Source: Rehmannia glutinosa
Lineage: Eukaryota > Streptophyta > Magnoliopsida > Lamiales > Orobanchaceae
Assembly (NCBI GenBank): GCA_016081115.2
Contig: JABTTQ020003024.1
Coordinates: 98,129-162,128, forward strand
Direction of reading: 5' to 3'
DNA length: 64,000 nt
Program-made: the position numbers and the translations under genes
Notes under the pieces: model-generated
What the model was told of the DNA's origin: nothing
Databases searched by the model: none
The model's input: only the letters and a program-made list of their open reading frames with translations
Shown: in pieces, positions 23,755-34,423 of the stretch
How the letters are laid out: every line of letters starts with the position of its first letter
How positions within the stretch are numbered: the first letter of the stretch is position 1

Positions 23755-25102
23755 TTACCAATTACGCCATTTCCATGGGTTGTGTCGTTCCAGTTGTTGA
23801 TGATATCTTCCCCTTTGAAAATCTTCTTGTTGATAATGATTGTTCCAATTGCTCCATCTCCAAGGATTATATTCTTCCCTTTGTTGAAAATATTTCCTTC
23901 TTGGAAATTCATTTTGGTGATGTCTTCTTCTTTGATCAAATGAGAAGGTCATTTGATGTCTTTTTGGCGGTATGAATTTTCTTCGATTATTATTTCGCCG
24001 GGTACCTAATATAACATTGTTTTGTGGTACCCTCAAGTGCTTGAGTCCTTTGGGATTAGCTTTGAGACTTTTAGGTCTCCAATAATAATTTGAGCTATTT
24101 CTATCCCGACAAGTATTTACGGCGTGTCCCTTCTTACCGCAATAAAAGCAAGTAATATTACTAACATGCATAGGAACTCGATTCTTTTTCATATGCTTGA
24201 CAATATTAGGCTCATGATCAAATTCACTATCACAATCATTAACATTCACACTATTGGGCAATTTATTGGTACTCAAGTTTGATTTTGATAAATCATTTTT
24301 CATGCAATTCATATCCTCAACAAGAGTACTATTTTGTTTTTCAAGGTTCCTAACCTTGTCAAGTGTGGTGGTGTGAGCACATGATAGTGATTCATATGAA
24401 GTAAATAAACTATCCTTTTCATTTTTCAAAACAATGAATTCCTTTTTCAAATTTTTGTACTTAACAAGTAAATTATGGAATTCATTTTGAAGATAATCAA
24501 AATTATTTTGCAAATCACTATAATCAATTTGAATAACAATATCATAGGAAGTAGAGGGTTTAAGACATACCTCGTTTTCTTCTTCGATGCCCATAAAACA
24601 TTGTTCTACTACTTCATAGTTGGAAGTTGTAAAAGGCTTGTTCCTTAGATTTGAACTTGTATCCCTTTGAGAAGTAGATGCTTTTGTTTGACTCCTTTCA
24701 TTTGCAAATACTCCATAGATGGCTTCTAATTTTTGCCATACTTCATGTGCCGATCGAATTCCTACAATATGTTCATATTCCAAATTAGTAAGTGAACAAT
24801 ACAAAATATTGAGAGCTTTACCATTTAAGAAGATGGTTTTCTTTTCTTCATCATTGAGCTCCTTGAGAGCTTTGGAGGTGTATGGTGTATCTTTCATCGG
24901 AATGGATTCTCCGTTTATGATGATGTTCCAAATATCGAACCCACAACCTTGTAGATAACATTCCATTCTTTCTTTGCAAAATATATAATTTTTGGAATCA
25001 AATAGAGGTGGCTTGGTGGTGGAGGTGCCGGAAAGTTGAGCTTCGTTCGTAGCCGACAATCGTTCTTCTTCACTCGCGATGTGAAATGAGCTTGCCAAAG
25101 AG
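23755..25102 (-). pseudogene. gag: E4 gag, internally deleted
   Basis: UBN2-type gag with KPPLFDSKNYIF, SAHEVWQKLEAIYG and one zinc knuckle CFYCGKKGHAVNTC near 24100-24145, then a basic tail ending NPWKWRNW like E1. Compared with E1 it lacks the second half of the UBN2 domain and the first zinc knuckle: after AIYG it jumps to the region matching ERKNSKP. The ATG seen in E1 and E2 is changed here (ATTGTCGGCTACG), so no clear start codon is visible, although the frame is open from near the primer site. Two internal coiled-coil stretches remain. Confidence 0.85.
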
Positions 25103-25106
25103 TTTG

Positions 25107-25118
25107 GCTTTGATACCA
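25107..25118 (-). promoter_or_regulatory. E4 primer binding site, slightly mutated
   Basis: The minus strand reads TGGTATCAAAGC, one change from TGGTATCAGAGC. The adjoining 36 bp of the 5' LTR end are deleted: CACT is followed directly by TGAATAG, with TG as short homology. Confidence 0.85.
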
Positions 25119-25120
25119 CT

Positions 25121-26169
25121 TGAATAGATTATCTCCATCTTTTTGATTTTACCCTCTTTTTAGAATCAAATGCTCAAAGACAATAATAAAGGTGCGGAAT
25201 GTAAACAACACACGTCAATTTATAGAGGTTCAACCCACCTAGGGCCTAATCCTCTACCACCCCAGTATATCCGGGATGGATTTTAAAAAGAAAAAGAATT
25301 TTATTAATTACCAAAATTAATACAAACTCAACTTACAACACCTTGAAGAGCACCACACTCTTCTTCAACACCACATTTGGAGATTACCACAATCTCCCTT
25401 TGAAGATTACCACAATCTTCCTTCAACGACACCTTTGAAGATCACCACAATCTTCAATCTTGAAGAATACCAAATTCTTCAACACCTCAAGAGCACCACA
25501 CTCTTGAAACACATATCACCTAGATCACCCAAGTGTATTCTTACCACAAGAATACTCACAAGGATGTCTTGTGTTGAATGATGACCAAAAATCAAGATTA
25601 CAACTCAATAATGAATATTACAATATGAGTGCAAAGTGTTATCAAGAATAGCCTTGACCTCAAGGATGTGAAAGTGATAAGCTAGGCAAAATTACAACAA
25701 GAATAATAACTATGAAGAACAAATATTTTCTTGAAGTGTATCTTGTTGTGTTGTATCTCAATTGTTGTATTGGTTGCTCCAAAACTTCCTCTATTTATAG
25801 GAGATGATTGATCAAGCATAGGCTCCTCTTGGGGATTGAAAATCTACAGAAAAATACAATTAAAATCAAGAATATAGTTGTTAGAAATCAATCCAACATT
25901 TTAAGGAAAGTTTGTCTGATGTCGAACGGTCAGAATTTTGCTGTCAAAAGATAGGGCGACCGGTCGCACAGAAATAGACGTTTGAAGAATACACAGTAAA
26001 ATAACACAGGGCGACCGATCAGGGAGGACATCGACCCGTCGACCTAGACCCTGACCGGTCCCCCTCAATGGTTTTGTCGAAGAACAATGTTCTGTTTCAA
26101 TGTTTTGCTCCCAGGTACCGGTCGACAGGGGGTCGACGTCACCGGTCGACACCTGGGTCGACGGGTGTC
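25121..26169 (-). repeat. E4 5' LTR, left part
   Basis: Matches the 3' LTR from 19307 onward and contains its hairpin array (25345-25555) and CG cluster (25940-26160). It stops at 26169 where E5 begins; GTGTC at 26165-26169 is the E5 target duplication. Confidence 0.92.
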
Positions 26170-26980
26170 TGTTTGATAAATGGTTTTATCATGATTTTGA
26201 TGATTTTGTTTTTATACCAAAACAATGTTTTTAAAGGTTGTCCAAATACTCCTAAATGATTTAAAATGGTTTTAATATTTTCCGGAGTATTTCTACAAGT
26301 TTATTTTCGATATAAATTGGACAACACTTTTGATGATTTTGTGTTAATGTGGTTTTACACCAAAACAATGGTTCTAAAATATTGTCCTAATACTCCCGAT
26401 CGGTCTAAAATATTTTTACTATTTTTTTGGAGTATTTCTTGAAGTTTATTTTCGATATATAATTGGACAACACTTTTGTTTTGAGGTCAATCGGTCGCCG
26501 CCCTATAGGGCATCCATGTACTGAAAGTTGTGAAAAAGCAAAATGAATAAGCCATTTCTTTGAAAAAAAGGCTGGTTGGCCCGGCCAACGGGTGGTAGAC
26601 CGGTGTGGTCGATCGGGCGTCGACCGGTGCGGTCGGCCGGTCGACCGGTCGCGGTCGGTCGGTCGCCGGCGGGTGACCGTACACAGGAGCATTTTAAAGC
26701 GTAACTTTTCGGACTCGTTTTTTGGTTCGCTTTCGGCCATTTGGACGCCAAGGTCGACGGTCGGACCCCGACCTGGTCGCCTGTGTAAATGTGTTTTCTC
26801 ATTTTCAAACGTCTATTTGTCGCGACGTCGCCGCCTTAAGTTTGATGACAAAATTCTAACCGTTGTGCGTGACGGGTTTTCCTTAAATTGTGGAATTAAT
26901 TTCTGACTATAATCTTGTTTTTAATTGCAATTTTTGTAGAAATCATTCCAAGAGGAGCATATCAAGTATCAATCATCTCC

Positions 26981-26989
26981 TATAAATAG
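26981..26989 (+). promoter_or_regulatory. E5 LTR TATA box
   Basis: TATAAATAG in the context CTCCTATAAATAGAGG. It is repeated in the 3' LTR near 33294 and matches the E1 LTR. Transcription should start about 30 bp downstream, upstream of the hairpin array. Confidence 0.75.
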
Positions 26990-27224
26990 AGGAAGTTTTG
27001 AAGCACAACAACATGAGAGAAAACTACAACACAACAAGATACACTCAAGAATACATTTGTTCTTACATTGTCTTATTTCTTGTTATAATTTGCCTAGCTA
27101 TTCACTTTCACATTCTTGAGGTCTAGGCTATTCTTGATTACACTTGCACTCAATTGTATTATTCATTTATCGAGTTGTAATCTTGAATTTGTGGTCGTCA
27201 TTCAAACACAAGATATCCTTGTGA

Positions 27225-27479
27225 GTGTTCTTGTGGTAAGAACACACTTGGGTGAACTAGGTGTTAGGTGTAAGAAGATTGTGGTAATCTTCTTGTTGAG
27301 GTGTTGAAGAGTGTGGTGCTCTTCAAGGTGAAGATTGTGGTAATCTTCACAAGGTGCCGTTTGAAGATTGTGGTAATCTTGAAGAAGAGATTGTGGTAAT
27401 CTCAAAGGTGGTGTTGAAGAAGAGTGTGGTGCTCTTCAAGGTGTTGTAAGTTGAATTTGTATTAATTTTGGTAATTAAT
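27225..27479 (+). repeat. E5 5' LTR hairpin array (eight units)
   Basis: Hairpins: 27225-27245 (GTGTTCTT/AAGAACAC), 27272-27294 (AAGAAGATT/AATCTTCTT), 27304-27326 (TTGAAGAG/CTCTTCAA), 27328-27350 (GTGAAGATT/AATCTTCAC), 27364-27380 (AAGATT/AATCTT), 27387-27403 (GAGATT/AATCTC), 27419-27437 (GAAGAG/CTCTTC) and 27461-27479 (ATTAATT/AATTAAT). Loops centre on GTGGT, or TTGGT in the last. Spacing between loops is mostly 23-48 nt. All lie about 210-470 nt after the expected transcription start. Confidence 0.85.
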
Positions 27480-27699
27480 AAAATTCTTTTTCTTTGAAAT
27501 CCATCCCGGATATATTTGGGGTGGTAGAGGATTAGGCCCTAGGTGGGTTGAACCTCTTTAAATCGACGTGTGTTGTTTACATTCCGCACCTTTATTATTG
27601 TCTTTGAGCATTCGGTTCGAAAAAGAGAGTAAAATCGAAAAGATGGAGATAATCTATTCACCCCCCCTCTAGATTATCGTAGCCGCTTGGGCTTACAAG

Positions 27700-27711
27700 T
27701 GGTATCAAATC
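27700..27711 (+). promoter_or_regulatory. E5 primer binding site, mutated
   Basis: TGGTATCAAATC, two changes from the standard TGGTATCAGAGC, two bases after the LTR end. Confidence 0.85.
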
Positions 27712-27734
27712 CAAACTCTTTGGCAAGCTGGTTT

Positions 27735-29190
27735 CACATCGCGAGTGAAGAGAAACGATCGTCGGCTACAAACGAAGCTCATCTTTCCGGCACCTCCACC
27801 ACCAAGCCACCTCGGTTTGATTCCAAAAATTTTATATTTTGGAAAGAAAGAATGGAATGCTATTTACAAAGTTGCGGGTTCGACATTTGGAACACCGTCA
27901 TTAATGGAGAATCCATTCCGATGAAAGATACACCACACACCTCAAAAGGCTTCAAAAAGCTCAATGATGAAGAGAAGAAAATCATCTCCTTAAATGGTAA
28001 AGCTTTTAATATTTTACATTGTTCACTTACCACTTTGGAATTTGATCATGTTATAGGTATTCGATCGGCACATGAAGTATGGAAAAAATTAGAAGCCATC
28101 TATGAAGTATATGCAAATGAAAGGAGCAACTCAAAAGCATCTACTTCACAAATGGATACAACATCAAATCCAACAACATGGGATAAGCCTTCTACAACCT
28201 CCCATGATGAACAAGTTGAACAATGCCTCATGGGCATCGAAGAAGAAAACGAGGTAAGTTCTAAACCCTCTACTTCTTATGACAATGAATTGCAAAATGA
28301 ATATAGTGATTTGCAAAATGATTATGATGAGCTACAAGATGAATTCCAAAACTTACTTGTTAAATACAAAAATTTGAAAAAGGAATTCAGTGTTTTAAAA
28401 AATGATAAGGATAGTTTATTTACTTCCTATGAATCACTATCATGTGCTCACACCACTACTCTTGACAAGGTTAGAAACATTGAGAAAGAAAATAGTACTC
28501 TTGTTGAGGATATAAATTGCTTGAAAAATGATTTATCTAAATCCAACTTGAGTGCCGATAGAATGACCAATATTATTGATTGTTGTAATAATTCGAAACT
28601 AGAACTTGATCATAAGGCTAAGGGTGTCAATCACATGAAAAAGAATCAAGTCTCTAAGCACGTTAGTCATTATGCTCCTAGAATTATTACATGCTTTTAT
28701 TGCGGTAAAAAGGGTCATACGGTAAATACTTGTCGAGCTAGAAATAGCTCTAATTATTGTTGGAGACCTAAAAGTCTCAAAACTAATCCCAAAGGACCCA
28801 AACACATGAGGGTACCACAAAACAATGTCATATTAGGTACCCGGCGAAATAATGATCAAAGAAAATTCATACCGCCAAGAAGGCATCAAATGACCGTTTC
28901 ATTTGATCAAAGAAGGAGAAACTATTCTCAACAAAGCCAATTTCCAAGAAGAGGGTACAATCAAAAATGGGAAGAACACAATCCTTGGAAATGGCAAAGA
29001 CATCATCAACAAGATGATTTTCAAAGAAGAAGAGACTTTCAACAATGAGAAGGCAACAAACTTTGGAAATGGAGTAATCAAAGAAGTCATCATCAACAAA
29101 GTGACTTCTCAAAGGGAAGATATCATCAACAATGGGAACGGCACAACCCATGGAAATGGCGTAATTGGTAACCCGTATCTCCCTATTTAA
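27735..29190 (+). pseudogene. gag: E5 gag, internally deleted
   Basis: The frame is open from the primer site to 29048 but has no ATG at the position used by E1 and E2 (here GATCGTCGGCTACA). Signatures: NFIFWKERMECYLQSCGFDIW, SAHEVWKKLEAIYEVYANE, a coiled-coil region, and one knuckle CFYCGKKGHTVNTC near 28692-28733. The last part (to 29190) is read in another frame after 29048. The gap relative to E1 is the same as in E4 and includes the first zinc knuckle, so both copies descend from one deleted ancestor. Confidence 0.85.
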
Positions 29191-29989
29191 ATATGCATTT
29201 TATTTTGTTATTATGCATGCTTTTATTTGTGTCTTTATTGCAAAATGAGTTTTCAAATATTTATTTTTTAATTAAGGTCTTCAATATATATTTGTGCTTT
29301 TAAATTTTTAAAAAAAGAAGACCTTATATGATGTTTTTAAAACATTTGTTGTGCATTTTTGAAGATCGTAGTATGTTATCATCTCTTATGGATTTTTATG
29401 GCATGAGCTTACTTGTGATATCTCTTAGCCTACACTTTTATCATTATGATTTGTGCTATATTTGTTTTAAGAATTGTGTAGGATTTACATATTTTCACAA
29501 ATGGCCATTTTCGTCATTATTTGTCAAGAAAAGGCATAAATTATCGAGGTACATTTACTTGTGTTATTCTTACTCTTATAGACTCGATATATGTATTGCC
29601 ATGTGCCTATGTGCTTGTTTTTCATAGTATTTCATACAAATGCCATTAAGAGGATTTTTAGATTTTTTGAAAGGCACTATTCGATATTTGATTGCACATA
29701 TTTGCTTTGTCAACTTTTGTTCAAATACTTCTTTTAAATGAGGTCTCAATTATATGCTATCGGATTCTCAAATTTCCAAAAGAGACCTTTTGTAGCTTTC
29801 TTAAGCTTATTTGAACTTGCATGATTTATTAGACTCTTGATGATATTTCTAAATGCATAGTATGTGTTTCTTGCTTCATGATCTATATATATATATAGTG
29901 TCTATTCCAACTATGCTCTTTTGCAAGATATTTTGTGATTGATGATTGAAGCATGTCTTTACACTTGGGCTATTTTTTCTTGCTTATAT
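29191..29989 (+). other. E5 non-coding segment after gag
   Basis: AT-rich, matching the E4 segment downstream of its gag in the first 500 bp. An open stretch at 29328-29627 has poor composition for a protein and no counterpart elsewhere, so it is not called. It probably replaces protease and most of integrase, lost by deletion. Confidence 0.55.
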
Positions 29990-31190
29990 AAGCGATGCCA
30001 TTAATGAGTTTGTTTAGTTGTGTAAATGAGAAACGAAGTACTCCAAATATTGTTACCTCGAAACATTTGGATGTAAATGTTCTATTGTGAACACCTTAGA
30101 CCAATTGGATGCCCTATGATGATAGTAATGAAGTAGACAAAAAGGGTATTCCGGAACAAACTCGATGACCAAGGCAAAACTGGTCGAACTAAAGCAAGGT
30201 TAGTAGCTCGAAGGTATTTTCAAGAAGAAGGTAATTGATTTTGATGTAACATTTGCACTCATAGCACATTTAGTAGCTATTTACATTTTACTTGTCCATT
30301 CTTGTTTTAAGAAAATTTCAAGCTTTACCAAATGGGTGTTAAATCCAATTTTCTCAATGGTTTTATTCAAGAAGAAGTCTATGTAAAACAACCTCCGGGG
30401 CTTTAAATTTTTATAGGCCAAATGATTTTTATAAAAGGCCTTGTATGGTTTAAAACAAGTACCCCATGTATGGTATGATAGACTTAGCTATTTTTGCTAA
30501 ATGATTTTACAAGAGGTAAAGTTGATACTACTCTCTTTGTTTTTTGAAAAAGGGCAAGATTGTAAACTTGTGCATATTTATGAGAATATTTTTGGTGCTA
30601 CTAATGAATATTTGTGCAAGATATTTTTCTAAGTTGATACTAGGTGAACTCGAGATGAGCATGATGGGGGAGCTCAATTTATTGCTTGGACTTCAAATTA
30701 TTCAATGCAAGAAGATGGTTATATATTTCAAAAGAACTCTGAAGGAGTTAAGCATTGAAGAAAGAAGAACTATCTCAACCTCTATGGCTAAAGATTGACA
30801 AAGGTTGAGAAAGGCATGTCGGTTGACAAACAAATTCGAGGTATGTCTTCTTGTATTATTCCTATAGACTCGACATTCCATATACCTTATGTTTATATGC
30901 TCGACTTCAAAAAATATCCCAACGAATCTCATTAAAGTGCCATTAAAAGAAATTTTCAAATATTTGAAAGGCACTTCTTCTTATGACTTGTTTTATCCAA
31001 AGCTTTAAAACGTTCTTATTTTTTCGGGATAACAAGTTCGGTATCTATTATACGGTTATTCGTATTCAAAATTTGGTTCGTCATAATCGAACTAAACATA
31101 TTGAGATTCGATATATTTTTTAAGGGATTGTGATTTTTAACAAAAACTTGAGATGTGTTTAATTCCGTCTCAAGGATAACTCGCGGACTC
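29990..31190 (+). pseudogene. pol: E5 pol scraps (integrase, RT, RNase H)
   Basis: Recognisable fragments in order: an integrase piece DAINEFV near 30000, RT pieces around 30330-30400 (MGVKSNFLNGFIQEEVYVKQPPG), the GELEMSMMGELNLLLGLQI stretch near 30643-30710, and RNase H RTKHIEIRYIF near 31095. Stops and frameshifts are frequent and the YVDD region is lost. The wording matches E1 pol most closely. Confidence 0.8.
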
Positions 31191-32528
31191 TTTGATCGTT
31201 AACGCTTGAGTATTTTACCTCATTTCGAGCTTGATTATGACATAATGTATATTGAATGAGGTCTACATTTGCATTTTGCACGTTTTAAAACTTAGGGGCG
31301 AAAAATCGGATTTTACGGATCAAATTCGGATTTTGCAAATCAAGCGAGCAGTGGGCAACCAGGGCGGGGGGCGACCGGTCGCCCACTGCTCGCCGTCGCC
31401 CTTACCCATGACCGGTCGCCCTAAGGGATTTTTGGTTAAAATGCATTTTCCGGACTTAGCCATTTTTGGCTCTTTTGGTTCATTTTTCGTCCCCTTTGTC
31501 ATTTTCACACACAATTCACTTCAAATGTGTTTTGTTGCATAAATTATATATCTTGGGGATTGTCTAGCTCGTTTATCATCATTGATGCTCATCTTTACCG
31601 ATTGAATGGTAAGAATTTCACTCTCTTTAGCTCAATTGGGTTGAACTCTTGAGTTTGTGGCTTATATGTATTTTTCTTAATGCAATTCATATATTTTTGT
31701 GATGAGCTTATTGATTGTTGATGATTGACATTTGTTAAATTGCATTTAGTGATGAAAAACTTGGCTTGATTTCATTTACAAGGGCTATATATATCTTTCT
31801 CAATTTTTGACGCCCGCCAAGTGTTCGATAAAATGTTTCAATGAAAAATTCATCACCTACATGATTCTCTCGATTTCAAAAGTCTTATACATTTATAGAG
31901 ATCATGTTTTGCTTATCAAATGAGTTTTCATAAACCTCTACAAGTCGTATGATTCGACTTTTCCCTCTATTTGGTTTATAAGCTTCAATGCTCAAATAGC
32001 TCGATACATCAGTTTTGTTGCGCACTTTGATATGAATATATGATGTATTTATCGTGCTAACATTCTTTTTGGTGATTCCAAAGGGGGAGAAACAGGTTAT
32101 AAGCTCATTAGCTCATAAAAGCTAAGATAAGCTTAACGAAAAGAAGCTATAAGCTATGGCTTCATAAAGCCATAAGTTGTGGATCATATTTAGTCCACTT
32201 GGTGCCTTATGGTTATGTATGAATCATGGTCCATTGGTTGTAGTATGGACTTATATACGGTTCTAATGATGTATCTTTGACAGGGGGAGCTTTTAAGTTT
32301 TTGATACTTAAGCTCAATATCGAAAAGCTAATATTTTAGCTTATGTTTTTGACAGGGGGAGCATTTGCTATATGTGTTTGAATATCTCTACTCCCATCAT
32401 TGTGATTATATTGCGTGGAATGTTGTCGCTCACAACGGAAAGTTCCTTTTTACTGGTAAAAATGTTTTGTTTTCAAAATCGACCTCGTTAAAATTGTTTT
32501 GGTTTGTAATCATCAAAAAGGGAGAGAT
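31191..32528 (+). promoter_or_regulatory. E5 post-pol region with multiple polypurine tracts
   Basis: No gene is seen. A CG palindrome cluster lies at about 31365-31430. The motif shared with E1, E4 and E7 is at 31812-31846. Purine tracts lie at 32079-32090, 32281-32290, 32353-32362 and 32517-32528; the last touches the 3' LTR. A hairpin with stem TATGGCTT/AAGCCATA is at 32155-32174. Confidence 0.72.
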
Positions 32529-34011
32529 TGTTTGATAAATGGTTTTATCATGATTTTGATGATTTTATTTTTATACCAAAACAATGTTTTTAAAGGTTGT
32601 CCAAATACTCCTAAATGATTTAAAATGGTTTTAATATTTTCCGGAGTATTTCTACAAGTTTGTTTTTGATATAAATTGGACAACACTTTCGATGATTTTG
32701 TGTTAATGTGTTTTTACACCAAAACAATGGTTCTAAAATATTGTCCTAATACTCCCGATCGGTCTAAAATATTTTTACTATTTTTTGGAGTATTTCTTGA
32801 AGTTTATTTTCGATATATAATTGGACAACACTTTTGTTTTGAGGCCAATCGGTCGCCCTATAGGGCATCCGTACTGAAAGTTGTGAAAAGCAGTGAATAA
32901 GCTATTTCTTTGAAAAAGGCTGGTTGAGGTCAACGGGGTGGTAGACGGTGTGGTCGACCGGTCGGCCGTGGCCGGGTGGCCGTACACTGGGAGCATTTTC
33001 TCAAAGAACTTTCTGGACTCGTTTTTGGTTCTCTTTCGGCCATTTGGACATAGGGTCGACGGTCGGACCCTGTCGACGGTCGCCCTGTGTAAATGTGTTT
33101 TCTCATTTTCAAACGCGTCTATTTGTGTGACGATCACGCTTCTTAAGTTTAATGACAAAATTCTAACCGTTGTGCGTGAGACAACTTTTCCTTAAATTGT
33201 GGAATTGATTTCTAACAGCTATAATCTTGTTTTTAATTGCAATTTTTGTAGAAATCAGATTCCAAGAGGAGCATATCAAGTATCAATCATCTCCTATAAA
33301 TAGAGGAAGTTTTGAAGCACAACAACATGAGAGAAAACTACAACACAACAAGATACACTCAAGAATACACTTGTTCTTACATTGTCTTATTTCTTGTTGT
33401 AATTTGCCTAGCTATTCACTTTCACATTCTTGAGGTCTAGGCTATTCTTGATTACACTTGCACTCAATTGTATTATTCATTTATCGAGTTGTAATCTTGA
33501 ATTTGTGGTCGTCATTCAAACACAAGATATCCTTGTGAGTGTTCTTGTGGTAAGAACACACTTGGGTGAACTAGGTGTTAGGTGTAAGAAGATTGTGGTA
33601 ATCTTCTTGTTGAGGTGTTGAAGAGTGTGGTGCTCTTCAAGGTGAAGATTGTGGTAATCTTCACAAGGTGCCGTTTGAAGATTGTGGTAATCTTCAAGAA
33701 GAGATTGTGGTAATCTCAAAGGTGGTGTTGAAGAAGAGTGTGGTGCTCTTCAATGTGTTGTAAGTTGAATTTGTATTAATTTTGGTAATTAATAAAATTC
33801 TTTTTCTTTGAAATCCATCCCGGATATCTTGGGGTGGTAGAGGATTAGGCCCTAGGTGGGTTGAACCTCTTTAAATCGACGTGTGTTGTTTACATTCCGC
33901 ACCTTTATTATTGTCTTTGAGCATTCGGTTCGAAAAAGAGAGTAAAATCGAAAAGATGGAGATAATCTATTCACCCTCCCCTCTAGATTATCGTAGCCGC
34001 TTGGACTTACA
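32529..34011 (+). repeat. E5 3' LTR
   Basis: 1483 bp, TGTTTGATAAATGG to GGACTTACA, nearly identical to the 5' LTR outside the CG cluster (32920-33090). Its hairpin array lies at 33539-33751 plus a last unit near 33775. The unit at about 33675 has a perfect 9-bp stem TTGAAGATT/AATCTTCAA where the 5' LTR copy has only 6 bp. Confidence 0.94.
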
Positions 34012-34016
34012 GTGTC
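34012..34016. repeat. E5 target duplication, right copy (GTGTC)
   Basis: GTGTC follows the E5 LTR end and equals 26165-26169. The E4 LTR resumes immediately after it. Confidence 0.93.
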
Positions 34017-34423
34017 GACCGGTCGACCTGGTCTTTTTCAAGTTCGTCTCATTTTTTGTTCCAAAATTAATCTTGAGGTACGGGTTGCCCTCTACGGCTA
34101 TCGGTTGACCTCGAGACAGAAATATTGTCCAATTTTTGTCAAAAATAAAACTCAAGAAATACTCCGAAAATTTAGTAAAAATATTTTAAACCAATCGGGA
34201 GTATTTAGGCAACATTTAGGAACCTTGTTTTGAAGTAAAAACTTATAATCATAAAATCATTAAAAGTGTTGTCCCATTTTATCTAAAATAAAACTTGAAG
34301 AAATACTCCAGAAAATATTAAAATCATTTTAAATCATTTAGGAGTATTTGGACAACAATTAAAAACATTGTTTTGGTGTAAAAATAAAATCATAAAAATT
34401 AAGATAAAAACATGTATCAAACA
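34017..34423 (-). repeat. E4 5' LTR, right part (U3)
   Basis: Continues the E4 LTR across E5 and matches 20355-20762. Ends with minus-strand TGTTTGATACATG at 34423. TGGAT at 34424-34428 is the right copy of the E4 target duplication. Confidence 0.92.

Larger units (their letters stand above)
26170..27697 (+). repeat. E5 5' LTR
   Basis: 1528 bp from TGTTTGATAAATGG to GCTTACA. U3 carries a CG palindrome cluster at about 26560-26690 (GGTCGGCCGGTCGACCGGTC). TATA box TATAAATAG at 26981, then the hairpin array at 27225-27479. The palindrome cluster differs from the 3' LTR by many short insertions and deletions while the rest is nearly identical. Confidence 0.94.
26170..34011 (+). mobile_element. 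E5: Sirevirus-type element with decayed pol
   Basis: Plus-strand insertion in the E4 5' LTR, flanked by GTGTC at 26165-26169 and 34012-34016. The 7.8-kb copy has two closely similar LTRs, a shortened gag, scraps of pol and a post-pol region with polypurine tracts. By position it is younger than E4 and E3. Confidence 0.94.
19271..34423 (-). mobile_element. E4: pol-less Sirevirus-type element, interrupted by E5
   Basis: A minus-strand element with 3' LTR at 19271-20762, a polypurine tract, a post-pol frame, a shortened gag, a primer site and a 5' LTR split by E5 (25121-26169 and 34017-34423). The flanking TGGAT copies prove one insertion. Net length without E5 is about 7.3 kb. No protease, integrase, RT or RNase H is present, so this copy could not have supplied its own replication enzymes. 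Confidence 0.92.

Noticed and set aside
26405..26906. Arg/Pro-rich open frames on both strands over the CG palindrome cluster
   Set aside because: They arise from GC-rich palindromes inside an LTR, differ between the two LTRs of E5, and match no protein pattern.
27225..27479. CRISPR-like array
   Set aside because: The units are hairpins of varying length with overlapping, variable spacing and no constant repeat/unique spacer pattern, inside plant LTRs.
29328..29627. 99-codon frame rich in Cys, Phe and Tyr
   Set aside because: No counterpart in E4 in an open state, no motif, and AT-driven composition.
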